Assembly: GCA_013368445.1 (NCBI GenBank)
Contig: JAACJO010000017.1
Location: 248,001-312,000 of the forward strand
DNA from: Leucocoprinus leucothites
Lineage: Eukaryota > Basidiomycota > Agaricomycetes > Agaricales > Agaricaceae
Direction of reading: 5' to 3'
Length of the DNA stretch: 64,000 nucleotides
Below are positions 10,009 to 21,450 of the stretch, piece after piece; the stretch's first letter is position 1; each line of letters starts with the position of its first letter. A model generated the notes under the pieces. It ran no database searches and was not told the DNA's origin. It saw only the letters and a program-made list of their open reading frames with translations. The position numbers and the translations under genes were made by a program.

Positions 10009-12670
10009 ATGGGACGCATAAAAAAGATACTTGCCAAGCTCAAAGTCTTCCTCCGACCCCCGAGAAGGACCTTCACAAGGGCTGTGTCTCGGCTACTACC
10101 CCATACAACTTAACCCAACACCATATCGACATTTCTGTAGCTCAGCCTTCGCGGAGGTTTAGCAGATTGAATCACGATGCATCACTATCCAGTTGGATCT
10201 GTTGGTGATTATCTGAGGTTATTTGCAATATTGTGCTGACCATGAGATCAAACCAGCTCTGCCAGACCAGGGGCGAACGATTGTAGTAGGCACTGAATCG
10301 AGATCACCCAATTCCCCTTCAGGCGACACCGGTGCTGCTAGCGTGTCCTCATTCGACTCAGGTATGTGCTCACGGGAATCCCAATTCCTCGCTGACCGTA
10401 CACCGCAGCGAGCACACAGAACCATTCTAGGAGTGGCCATTCACTGCCTTCAGTTCCACCGTCTCCCGTTCATCAACAGGATATAGCGCCAAATACTACC
10501 GTCACTGACATTGCGCATAACGGACAACATGTCATACTCCCAGGAGGTCGGTAAAGTTCATGGCTCCACCTGCATTGGTTGGTGACCCGATCCTTGCAGG
10601 TGTCTTGGCAAATGCTCACGGCTTTGTCATGAATCAACCAAACTTTAATCTCGGCATTCCAGTGGAGACTGCCCAGGAAGAGCGACTGGTTGAGGAAGCG
10701 AAACTAGCCAAGGAAGGTGAATCTCCACCACGTATACAACTGGATTCCACTCAAAACTGCTCGTAGTGCTTGAGAAACTTTCAGCGAAAGGCATGCCAGG
10801 CGCTATGCTCCATGCACAGGAGCGCGATTACGCCCCAAAATGCAACAAGGATACCCGCCAGAGTCTACGAGGCCGAATTGTCAAGTGGGGACGGGACGAT
10901 AAAGAGGCTCGACGCCTACTATGGCTGTCAGGTCCAGCTGCTGTTGGGAAGTCAGCTGTCGCACAGACGGTTGCAGAGCAGCTGGAGGCAGAAGGACTTC
11001 TTGGCGGTGTATTCTTCTTCTCCCGGCCTAATAATCGATCTGACCCTAACGCTGTGATCCCGACGCTCGTCTATCAACTTGCACTACGGCTTCCGGAATA
11101 CCGGCGCATCGTCACACAGCGGCTTATCAAAGACCCCCTAATTCTCAACCAGAGCCGCCTTTCCCAATTCAAGAAGCTTATCATCAACCCCTTCCTCGCT
11201 CTCGAGTCCCACCCGCCCCTCTTAATTGTTCTCGATGGACTTGATGAGTGCAGCAATCGCGATGCTCAATGTGAATTCGTGAAAATAATAAGCCACTATG
11301 CATGGTTTTCAAAGAAATTGCAGCTTCGTTGGCTGATTTGCAGTCGCCCTGAGCCCGATCTCAAGGTCGAGTTTTCTACTCGCAAGTGCAAGGCGATATG
11401 CCTTCAAGAGAAGCTAGAGGTGGATGATAGTGAAGCAAAAATGGATGCCAGGCGCATTCTCAATAAAGGGTTTGCAGAGATCAGGCAAAGATATCCCGAC
11501 CAGCTTACGAAGGATTGGCCAGCTGAGGACACAGTCTGTCTCATCGCGGACAGGGCATCCGGTCATCTCGGCTTCGTGTCGTTCCTTGTTCGGTTCATCG
11601 GTGACAAGCACTATGATAATCCTTCTGGCCAACTTGACGCCTGCCTCAGATTCCTTAAACGTAATGCTCATGATCCCGAAGACCTCAACCCTCTCCGTTC
11701 TCTTGACCTCCTTTATACTCAAATTCTCTCCGATATCCCTGCAAGTATTCTTCCTATCACCCAGCGTATCCTTGGGCTGTTCATCTTCAATGGTAGTCCG
11801 GAGCTCACTGTCACTACTCACGCCAACTTTCTCGGCCTTGGTCAGGCTTCATTCTATAGTGCGCTCCAACGCTTACATTCAGTAATCATTATCCCTCCCG
11901 CTTCGGAAGCGGGTACAAAGCCAATTCAGCTTTACCATGCATCCTTCTCTGATTACCTGAAGGACCCAGCCAGGTCCGGGACGTTTGCTCTAAATGAAGA
12001 TGGAGTGCATCTTGATACCATATCTCGTGGCCTCGAGTGGTTGCAGTATGCTCGGAGAAACTCAGGTGGTTTCATCCAAAACATACATAATGATGAGGTG
12101 AATTACTGACCTATCTCACAGGGCGACCGACACCGGAGCTCACGTGGATGTTACCGGGGACTGACTCTGGAGATATGCTCTGGAACCTGCTGAAACCCTC
12201 TTTCACGCTATGCTGGAAGGCGTGCCCTCAGGTATCTAAGAACGCATTACCAGATGTGCTGATTATGTTGTCAGATTTCGACTTTGACCTTAATTATGAG
12301 CGGTGGCAGGGGACTGAGACGTCGAACTTTGCGGACTTTATTCATTGGCTAGTTTCATTGGTGAGCTATTAGCTATCTATCAAGTAATATTAAATATTCT
12401 GACAGCGCCTAGGAGCCTGAGTACAAAACTCCTTTCACCCTCGTATGTATGGGGGAACATACGGCTGAATTTGATCCACCACCGCAAATGCATTGTATTC
12501 AACATCAGACCGATGATCCCCATGATTTTGCTAGACCTTTTGCTAGGGCTGAACTTGAAACTCACTATCTCGTTTCTGATTGTCACACCCTATTTTTTCT
12601 ACTAAATAGAACCCCTTTTCAGCTTACTTTCAAAGGGGGTTATTCGTCTAGCGAATTTTCCTACTACTAG
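10009..12670 (+). CDS. NACHT-domain NTPase (copy 1)
   Basis: NLR-like signalling ATPase without recognisable C-terminal repeats. The core exon (10765 to about 12066) carries the Walker A motif GPAAVGKSAV, then RPNNRSDPNAVIPTLVYQLA, Walker B LLIVLDGLDEC and the sensor-like LICSRPEPD. These are typical of basidiomycete NACHT proteins. An intron of about 48 bases (to 10764) joins LAKE to VLEKLSAKGMPGAM; a second (about 12067-12119) joins RNSG to RPTPELTWML; a third (about 12360-12414) leads to the last exon ending EFSYY. The start at 10009 is chosen because copy 2 has the same ACCACCATGG context, but the N-terminal exons differ by small indels between copies and are uncertain. No effector domain is identified. 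Such proteins are candidates for non-self recognition; that role is inference. Confidence 0.75.
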
Positions 12671-12874
12671 CTAGTAATAAGCACCGGTTGCTATGCTACG
12701 CTGTGTAAATCTACTTGTATGGCTGGTTAATTTAATATACCCCTGTCATGTTCAATGCTGTGCTCAGTGATAGAAGTACAATCAGACACCATTTCAATAT
12801 TTCGTCGTCACTATTCTCGCCTTACCATGGCTCATTTCTCAACGTGTATCATCAAGCAAGGGTGCATTATCGCC

Positions 12875-12980
12875 TTGTTATGGGAGCTCTATGGCTCTCC
12901 TCCGTTCACTTGCACCAGACGCACCACCGTAATGTTACACGAGAAAAGAAGTACCCTTTGAACTCGTCCTCACCGGCCTT
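12875..12980 (+). pseudogene. Fossil of GST exon 1
   Basis: The frame reads LWELYGSPPFTCTRR then TTVMLHEKR. After a one-base shift it continues VPFELVLT. This matches the N-terminal segment of fungal phi GSTs (an LYGSP, TCTRR, VLHEKK, VPFELV pattern), including the Ser/Cys region. The rest of the gene is not seen. It lies between NACHT copy 1 and a fimbrin fragment, so the GST-fimbrin neighbourhood seen at 7.9-9.6 kb is repeated here. Confidence 0.7.
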
Positions 12981-13310
12981 GTCAAGGATGCAGTGTGCCG
13001 GTCATTGTACGTAGGCTTGTTCTGTTGGTGGGCCTGTTTCAACCTTATTATACTATGTTGGGTGGTCGTTAGACTCGCCGGTAGCGACATCAATACGCAG
13101 GGGTCTTGCCTCGCCAGGTGTGGTATCCGAAGTAAACTAGGTAGCTAATTGAATCACGAAATGTCATTGACTCAGGCAGGAAGAAAAAAGAAATCCTAAT
13201 AAACCTAATCTGCAAGATTACTTATCCAACGATACAGATGAAAAATCGACCGTACATAATTCATTCCCATTTATTCTATCTCCAGTCTTCATACAATAGG
13301 CTCAAAAGGC

Positions 13311-13870
13311 CTACACCACGACCATCAGGCTTCCAACCAAAGTCAAGATCTATATATGCCATCATCATCAATACTAACGCCCCACAGAAGGAAGAAGGAA
13401 CCGATATACCAAACGCGGTCGAACATCTACGATATCTTCAGGCACTAAGAAAATCAAGGCATTCATCTTTCTCGCAATGGAGATCGCCAATTTAGCTGAG
13501 AGAGCGGAGTCAATTATTAGATGAGAAGGCCCAACGAGAATAGAAGACAGCGACGCACCGTTCTGTCTCCTCCCCTCATAATCACCATTCCCAGAAACAG
13601 GCAGGACCAAAGCCGGGTCAACGATCCCAGATCGAATAGCATCCAACAGATCCAAGACGAATAACCCAGTCGTAATAGACGGATCTTTAAACGACCTAAT
13701 GGTCCTCGCGGAGGGTTTCGCCTTTTGCACGGTACTATTCGTCCATTTCAGAAGAATCAGAGAGCGGACGACCGCCTCCTGAGAGCTGAGAAAGAGTCTT
13801 CGTAATCAACATCCTATCTCACTTTGATAAGCCACTCAAAACTCAAATGGTGGCAAAAGAACACAACGCA
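13311..13870 (-). pseudogene. Fimbrin 3' fragment B
   Basis: Minus-strand copy of the last part of the fimbrin gene, closely similar to 25270-25830. It includes RSFKDPSITTGLFVLDLLDAI, the intron-spanning AKLAISIARKMNALIFLVPEDIVDVRPRL, and a terminal stop at 13311-13313. The downstream flank (about 13000-13310) also matches 24990-25270. The copy ends near 13870, and it lacks the start and three of four CH domains, so it cannot be functional. It then abuts a 30-base patch from the far 5' end of the same gene. Confidence 0.85.
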
Positions 13871-13894
13871 CATCAAATAGAATGAATACGAACT

Positions 13895-14216
13895 TGAAGC
13901 TCGATTCACATCTTTTTCCTAGTAAATCTAACCAATCATGAGTACTTATTTGGGGATAGAGATCACTAATCTAGCTGAAAGATGAGTCTGGTATCGATCG
14001 CAATGTTCAAAGAATCAGACAAGAAAGCACCATTCCATTTCCCGTCCTTGTTAGCCGCGGTGGGAACGACCCGACGCAAGCCAACAGTGCACGGTTGAGC
14101 GACATCCAACAGATACAAGGCGAAGAAGCCAATGGTCAGGGAGTGGTCTATGAAAGACCTGATAAATTCTCAGATAAATTCAGCATTACCGGTTCAACTC
14201 CAAATGGGTTTAGTAA
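13895..14216 (-). pseudogene. Fimbrin-like fragment C, left half
   Basis: Sister of fragment A: the segment beginning CACATCTTTTTCCTAG and the downstream AACAGATACAAGGCGAAGAAGCC follow 9030-9300 base for base with scattered changes. It shows the same internal deletion, jumping to the second CH region at about 14165. It stops at 14216, where an insertion of about 6.9 kb begins, and resumes at 21081. Confidence 0.72.
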
Positions 14217-14478
14217 AGGGGAACGGGCAGTTGTACCCCCGTAAATAAAATAAAATATTAATGCGAGCGCGACCGAGTCCAACAGTCACTGGGTGTCAAA
14301 ACCACAAGAAGACGTCGACGAGGGACTGTGCAGAATTTGGAGAGGAAAGGAATAGAATTAAGCGAGATATAAAGAGACGACTGAGATAGATAGAGAATGA
14401 ATAAATTTTGATTATTTGCTGATTTTCGGACAGAGGCTGAGGCAAAGGTGGTCGTGGTTCATTGACTAGCTCGAAAAC

Positions 14479-14852
14479 TGTCGAAGCAGCAACGGGGAGC
14501 GTAGCGGTGAAGGTAGACGACGAGGTCAGTACTCACTTTACTAGGCAGTTAGTCTGTTATGGGAGTATGTTCGAGGTAGTAGTTGTGACTGAGAATGTAG
14601 AATTGACTGTAGAATTACGAAGAAAATACAAAGTATTTATACTAGAATGTCCGAATAATATCTACTATATCGAGGACATTACACCATCGTTTCGAGGTGG
14701 TAAAGGGTACAAGTAAAACGTATAGTAAAACATGTATAGTCTGCACGAAGTATCGGTGCGTGAACATAGTGGTATCTAATAATAGAATGCATATGTCATA
14801 ATTGAGAGTGAACACTAATATAGCAGCGTGTAAACGCGCACATGATTCAACA
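14479..14852 (-). repeat. Copia 3' LTR
   Basis: 374 bases, TG...CA ends on the plus strand (TGTCGAAGC to GATTCAACA). Differs from the other LTR at 10 positions, all transitions. It is the 3' LTR because the element is on the minus strand. Confidence 0.95.
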
Positions 14853-14863
14853 CTCCTCCTCAC
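14853..14863 (-). other. Copia polypurine tract
   Basis: On the minus strand this reads GTGAGGAGGAG directly before the 3' LTR, the expected site for plus-strand DNA priming. Confidence 0.75.
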
Positions 14864-14935
14864 TCGAAATGGTGGGAGATGCATAATTGAGCGACTATGG
14901 AAGCGCTTCATTTTGTTTAAGCAGCTATTAAAGCA

Positions 14936-17900
14936 CTAAAGAAATTCAATACCAAGAGAATAAACAAATTTATTGAAGAGAATTGAACCGAGGTTTTTCG
15001 TCAAAATATTGGCAGGGTTGTTTGAGCCCTCAATAAATTCCAACTCAACGGATCCTTCTTCAACGATATCTCGGATATAGTGGTATTGTATATCAATATG
15101 CTTCGAGCGTTTTTCTTGAACAGGGTTCTCGCTCCAGAAGATAGATCTGATATTATCACCATAGAGAATCGGAGCAGGTATTTTAAAACCTATCTCTTCG
15201 AGAAGTTGTCGAATCCACATTAGCTGGCGGCTGCAATCAGATAGCGCCATATACTCAGCTTCAGTAGATGACAAAGCGACAGTTTTCTGCTTGCGGCTAA
15301 GCCAGCTTACAGGTCCACGCGCTATTGTAACAAAGTTACCCATGACAGATCGTCGAGACTATCCGTCTTGCGCCCAATCACTATCAGAACAAGCAATGAC
15401 AGCCTGATTAGAAGCTCCATCAAAAACAAGTCAATAATTGCGCGTTGATCGCAAATATTGCAGCACATGGAGTCCAGCCCGGAAGTGTGCATTGGAAGGG
15501 GCAGCAGATTGCTGGGAGAGTTTGACAACCGCAAAGGATATGTCAGGTCTCGATCCGATCATAAGATACATCAGCGATCCGACTAACTGTTGGTAATGAG
15601 TTTTAAACTTAGGATCTACCTTATCGACATAGGGTTTGAAGATGAATCCAGACGGCAGTGGTGTGAATTTCGCACCTTTGGGAATCTCAAACTTCTCAAG
15701 AACCTTATCGAGGTATTTCACTTGATCTACATAGAGTTTTCTCTCTTTTCGATTGCGTGATATGTTCATGCCTAGGAACTCGGAGAGTTCACCTTGGTCA
15801 CGACATTCCCAAGTAGTCATAAATTTTTGCTTCAACTCAGAGAGGAGCAGGGAATTCTTTTTACCCATGAAGAAGACATCATCCACATAAATGACCGCAA
15901 AGACATGCTCGCCAGTCTTGGGATGTGTAAAATGATAAATGCCAGCGTCGGACTTACAGCGCTTGAATCCAAGTTTCAGCATCGATGAAGTGAGTGCTTT
16001 CCACCAAGATAAGCCAGCTTGTTTTAGACCGTAGATCGCTTTGCGTAATCTCCAGACTTTCTTCTCATGGCCAGGAAGTCGGAATCCTTCTGGCTGTTCC
16101 ATGTAGATCTCTTCATCCAGATCGCCATATAAATAGGCTGTTTTGACGTCAACAGAGTGAAGGTCAAAGTCCTCAAGCGCTGCAATGCCAAGAAGTAGGC
16201 ACGCGGTCTCATATCGGACAACTGGAGAAAAGAGTTCATCAAAGTCAATTCCCTCAATCTGGGAGAATCCTTTCGCAACGAGGCGAGAGCGATATCGATT
16301 ATCGGACTTGATGTTGTAAACCCATCTATTTTTAATAGCTCTCCTTCCTTTTGGGAGATCAACGAGCTTGTATACACCTCACTTGTGAAGCGTGTCTAAT
16401 TCCTCAAGCATCGCTTTTTGCCATTTGGTTTGAGTATCAGCGTCTAAATTCACGATATCTCAAAACTGTTCAGGAACTGGCCCATTGGCGCATTGTGCAA
16501 GAAGGAAATCGACTAATTTTACCCCCCCTTCCTTCACGAACTTCGCAAAATCAGTAGATGACGGTTTAGTGTTGATACTACTATCCGGATGAGGGATATT
16601 CCAATTTCGTAATCTGTTCTGAGCTTCCTCATCGGAAATTGCTCCAGGAATAGGTCGATATTGGGCTCGATTGCATGGTAAGTTAGGATTGAGTTCCCTA
16701 TATTGTTGGATGACATCAAGAGGGTCGCTCCTATCACCATACACATTTCCTGGTCTGTTCGGAGGTTGAACATTTCGCTTAGGACGGCGATTCTCACGTT
16801 CGGTGACCCAATGGTCAAGCTGTTCTAGTGCATCAAGATCATCTTGGACTGAAGGTCACAGTGGTGGTACCTCGGGTGGAGATGGAGACCGAACATGTTT
16901 ATGTGGGCCAGGTTCCTTTCGCGAAGGTCCTGGAGAAGGAGGTAACTCAACTTCTTCTTCCTCTTCTTTTGGATCGCGATCTTCCGGATCAGCGTAAGAA
17001 AGAGGTGGGCTTGGCGATCTAGGAGGTGAAGGTGTTTTAGGGCATGGAGGAGCATGAGGTGAAGGCGCATGAGGCGGCTCTCCTCCTTGAGGTGCAGGCG
17101 GATGGTCTATATTTGGAACATTCGGAATAGTCGAGATTGGAGGAATCTCAGTGCAAGGCGGCTCGGGGTAAACCGCTGGTTTTTGATCTGGACATTTTGG
17201 GAACATCAAAGATGACAGTCGGCGAGATAAACTCAGCGTTCCCTCAAGTATGGCGGAGAAAGATGTAATTCTTCTCCCAATCATATCCAACGAAGATCAT
17301 CAGTTCAGATTTCGCAGATAATTTATTCGGGCACATTTCGTCCAGAAGGAACACGTATGCAGCACAACCAAATACTCGTAGGTGACTGATGTCAGGTTTA
17401 TGTCCATGTACTAACTCAAATGGAGTTTTCCATTGGATGCGGTTCATCGATGTGCGATTGTAGATATGGGTTGCGGTGTTAATCGCGAAATCCCACCATG
17501 AATCTGGAAGACACACGTGAAGTCGCATGGCTTGCGCCTTCTCATGCAGTGTTCGATTCAATCTTTCTGCTCGCCCGTTCTGTTGATGGACGCAGGGCGC
17601 ACTCAGTGTGAACTCAATCCCTTTCATCCTAAGATAATCTTGCAGGTTACCTGCTACGAATTCTCTTCCTCGATCGGATGTAAATCGACGAATCGATTTG
17701 CCAAATTGGTTCTGAACATAAGTCAGAAGCTCAACCATACGGGGAGCTGCTTCAGCTTTTGATCGCAAAAGCACCACGTGGGCAAATGAGGAGTAATCGT
17801 CCAATAAGGTCATGACCCATTTGTACTTGTGATAAGATACGATGGGGAGCTCAAAGAGATCACTGTGAATGTGTTCAAAGGCTTCTTTTGCCCGAATTGG

Positions 17901-20243
17901 GTTATCATTAAAGGGTTTCTGGTGCATCTTCCCTTTCATGCAGCCTGGACAAGGGCGCGAGTGATTGGGAATTGAAATCTGAGGTCCATTCAGCGTGGAG
18001 TCAGTAGTTTTGCTCAACACGCGATTAGACGGATGTCCTAAACGTTGATGCCAGATATTATAGTCAGGATGCTGAGCAACATGGCTCGAAGCATTCGAAT
18101 GTACAATTCGACATCTTACCGTTTGCAGTGTAGGCTGCCACTCAGAGCGAGGAGCCGCTGACAAAACAGCATTGCCTGACTCATCCCAAAAGATAGTACC
18201 ATGTTTATCGGCCTTGCTGCGCAACCCGGATTCCAGGAGTTGACCGGCAGACATGAGGCGATCGTGCATACCCTTTACATAGAACACAGGAGACAATGAA
18301 GTCGTCGCAGTGATCGTTTTTCTGTTATCATGGATCTTGTGTTCGATCAGGACAGTGCCTCGACCCAATATGAATAGGGGAGCGTTCTTGTTAGCTGTCT
18401 GAATTTCACCGAATTTCCCCATTTCGATTGTAGAAAAATCGTCCAAATAGGGGGTGAAATGTGCGGAAGCACCCAAATCAAGAATCCAAGAAGCAGCCTG
18501 TGAAGGTGCTTTCTTTCCCTTACAGTGGCAACATAGAGCTTTCTCACACTTAGATAGGTTCACACAGCGCGGCACGGAGGTCAAATCACAGTTTAATAAT
18601 AGCCCCACAGGGGTGACCGAAATAGTGCGCGATACAAAAGAAGTATATACAGGAGCCAGAGACGACGTAACTAGTCCGCGAAAATGTTCAGCATGGCCAG
18701 GAGCGCTCACATGGGAGCGGGCTCGAGTGGGGCAACAGGCCCTTTCTCGGTCGTGCTGTGGCATCACCGTATCAGTGTTAATCCAATCAGAGATAGAAGA
18801 AAAAACTTGCATTGTCCACAACCCAGAAGTCCACCCGTCAGAATCCTCCCCCTCGGAGTCGGATTCGAGCATCGGATCAGCCGGAGGTGTCATCTTCGGC
18901 GACGGTGGGCATTCGTCCATATCTCCTCCATAATAAGGGATTTCCTTGATAATGGAGCCCATCGTTTCGGCTTCGACTGCGAGGTCGGCGAGCCTTTCAT
19001 CCCAAATCTTTAGCACTTTATCCTTGGTAGCTTGCGAGCTTCTGCGACGATATCCCTCGGAGTGAGGAGATTCGGAGATTCGCTCCTGAAGCTGCGGTGT
19101 ATTCTTTCGCGCTTCTGCAACAAGGTGGCGTGTGGATGACGAAGGGCTTGCGTTAGCCGGTTCTGCCAGCGAGGCGATCCGGTTCGCGAGGAGAGGACGG
19201 TTAGCGATAGTGGGGGCAGCAAAACCAATGGCACTGGAAGCGCCATATTGAGGAGCGATGGTGGTGACTCCAGAGGAGTTGGAGGTGTCGGCATCGGTCG
19301 CAGCTTCATTAGCAGCACCCTTACCTTTTTTGCCTCCTCTCTTACCGCGTTTTCCTTTCTTGCCATCTCCGCCGGGATTGCCAGATTGGGGGTTACCAGG
19401 CTTCTGGCCAGCGCCCTGATTAGGAGGCTGCTGCTGCTGTGGCTGCTGCTGGGGCTGTGATCGAAACGGCCCTTGTTGTTGTCCTTGCCCCTGGCGTTGT
19501 TGATTGCCAGGGTTCCGGTTCTGCTGCCATTGACCATTGGATCGGCCGGCGCGAGAAGCGGAAGCAGTCATCTTCTGGGACCAAGCAGCCTGGATGGCGC
19601 TACGGACCAGATCCCATGTAAGTTGGGACATTTGCGTTTGGTTCGCAAGGATTGACTGTGCTAAGGTTTCCATCCCTTGCAGGACAGCGCGAAGCAGAAT
19701 CATGGCACGGATCACCTCGGGAAGTCGCGCGGTTGTGCCTTCAATCCGAGTGAATAGAGATTCGAGCTCAGTGATGGACTGAGCCGGATCCATGTTTCCG
19801 GGGAGAGACCAGGAGACAGCGCAGACGAAGTCGCCATAGACTGATGCAGGACCTTGGGTGCCGTAAAGGCATTGGAGTTCATCCCAAGTGGTGGTGGGAT
19901 CTCCTTGGACGATCAGATGCAGCATTGAATCTGGGACAGCTTGGATAAGCATGCCAATCGCAGATTGCTCAAGGAAGTTCCTTCGACGTTCTTCCTCAGT
20001 TCGAAGCGCATGGGAAGCGGCAGCTTCTGCAGCATTCGTAACGTTATTGTCCACATCCATTACTGGAGCAACAAGAGGTGGGAGCGGAGGGACAATGCCG
20101 TTTGTGACAGTCCAACCCGTAAGAGGGGTTCCAGGGGTCGTGATCATGGAGAGGAATCCCTGCATCCTCATGGACCAAAATTGGTAGTTCTGGGGGCCTT
20201 GAAGGACGGGGACGCGAGAAGCTCCGTTGTTGATAGAAGACAT
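14936..20243 (-). pseudogene. Copia gag-pol polyprotein with nonsense mutations
   Basis: Gag starts at 20243 (MSSINNGASRVPVL) and has a Gln/Gly/Lys-rich tail without a classical CCHC knuckle. The protease motif reads DLGAS instead of the DSGAS or DTGAS needed for activity (changed codon 18474-18476). The integrase zinc finger is visible as HQRLGHPS ... CPGCMKGK, followed by the catalytic Asp, Asp (TSDRGREF) and Glu (QNGRAERLN). Reverse transcriptase has IYVDDVFFMG; RNase H has LSSTEAEYMAL. TGA stops lie at 17244, 16856, 16460, 16379 and 15431, and a TAG near 15359. A one-base frameshift lies near 17195-17203 at an A-run. Beyond that shift, the stretch from about 17190 to 14936 shares a single frame. 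Confidence 0.93.
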
Positions 20244-20490
20244 TCTGAAAAGAAGTCATCAGTCAACTTTGTTCGTTAGAAGCAGCAGTGATGCGCTAAT
20301 CGAGCAAGGTTTCGAACCCAAATCGCCTAAGGGCTAGGGTAAGACACAGAAATGAGAAGGGATGCTGGGCCCTTTACAAGGTACAGCGGTGGCGCTAGGA
20401 AGTGGCCTTCCCATAACAGGTCGATCTAGTCCTTCTCAGACATCAAGCACAGCGAGCTAGTCAGCTAGTGCGATATCAAGCTGGCGATCG

Positions 20491-20502
20491 GGGCCCATAA
20501 CC
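20491..20502 (-). other. Copia primer binding site (half-tRNA iMet type)
   Basis: Directly inside the 5' LTR the minus strand reads GGTTATGGGCCC. This is complementary to the anticodon stem-loop of initiator tRNA-Met (GGGCCCATAACC, with the CAU anticodon), not to a tRNA 3' end. Drosophila copia and yeast Ty5 use this half-tRNA priming mode. Confidence 0.85.
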
Positions 20503-20876
20503 TGTCGAAGCAGCAACGGGGAGTGTAGCGGTGAAGGTAGATGACGAGGTCAGTACTCACTTTACTAGGCAGTTAGTCTGTTATGGGAGTATGTTCGAGG
20601 TAGTAGTTGCGACTGAGAATGTAGAATTGACTGTAGAATTACGAAGAAAATACAAAGTATTTATACTAGAATGTCCGAATAATATCTACTATATCGAGGA
20701 CATTATACCATCGTTTCGAGGTGGTAAAGGGTACAAGTAAAACGTATAGTAAAACATGTATAGTCCACACGAAGTATCAGTGCGTGAACATAGTGGTATC
20801 TAATAATAGAATGCATATGTCATAATTGAGAGTGAACACTAATATAGCAGCGTGTAAACGCATACGTGATTCAACA
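20503..20876 (-). repeat. Copia 5' LTR
   Basis: 374 bases, same ends as the 3' LTR, followed by the target duplication AAAAC. It should contain the element promoter. Confidence 0.95.
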
Positions 20877-21080
20877 AAAACTACTGACTACCACATGTCA
20901 ACACATACTACTAGAGTCCCTGTGGCAAACTAGTGCCTAAAGTTTGAAACCAAAGTAAATAAGTTTATTCTAAAAAAAGAATCAACGGGCGCTACCGATA
21001 ACAAAACTGATGTCCAATAAATAGTAGGTGATGGGTGCTCGGGTGCTCGATCCAAGCGCAGACGGGAGCCCATCTCCACA

Positions 21081-21450
21081 TTAGTAACAACAAAATGTAT
21101 AAAACTCACTTTTTTTTTCAGCATCAAGTCCCCTGAGCTACATGAACGTTTTTCTTCTTCTTTTTGTTCCACCAAGAGGTTTGAGCCTGGATGAATATTG
21201 AATAGGTTTGCGACAAATGCGAGTGGGACGAGTTGAGTATTTGCGGCAACTGACGTTGGACAAGTTTGAAGTACTTGTTAAATGTATTACTAAAGAACGA
21301 GAGGTAGCAGTGTTGGTGTAAGGGGACGATGTGTCGGATATAGACTGCATTTTGCTCGATGTGCAACGCGTGACGTCATGTGTCATGCATTCATGACTGA
21401 TGTTCGCGTTTCGGAGTTTGAACTGACCCAACAGGATCGAACTCACCTCT
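21081..21450 (-). pseudogene. Fimbrin-like fragment C, right half
   Basis: Continues fragment C after the insertion and follows 9350-9720 of fragment A closely, including CCACCAAGAGGTTTGAG and the shared 3' flank with GCAACGCGTGACGTCATG. It corresponds to the second CH-domain region of fimbrin on the minus strand. Frames are broken. Confidence 0.72.

Larger units (their letters stand above)
14479..20876 (-). mobile_element. Ty1/copia LTR retrotransposon, full-length, decayed
   Basis: 6398-base element with two 374-base LTRs, 5-base target duplication AAAAC (14474-14478 and 20877-20881), primer site and polypurine tract. The polyprotein order gag, protease, integrase, reverse transcriptase, RNase H, on the minus strand, defines Ty1/copia. 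The coding region is interrupted by six in-frame stops and one frameshift, so the element is not autonomous now. Confidence 0.95.
14217..21080. mobile_element. Composite insertion: 461-base element carrying the copia element
   Basis: The seven bases TTAGTAA occur at 14210-14216 and at 21081-21087, exactly where fragment C is interrupted when compared with fragment A. Removing the copia element (with one target duplication) leaves 461 bases of non-coding sequence between these repeats. This suggests that a small element inserted first with a 7-base target duplication and then received the copia element. Its ends show only a weak inverted similarity, so the class is undetermined. Confidence 0.5.

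Noticed and set aside
18684..19013. Plus-strand open frames of 80-160 codons inside the copia element
   Set aside because: They are antisense to the gag-pol frame, start nowhere sensible and show no family features.
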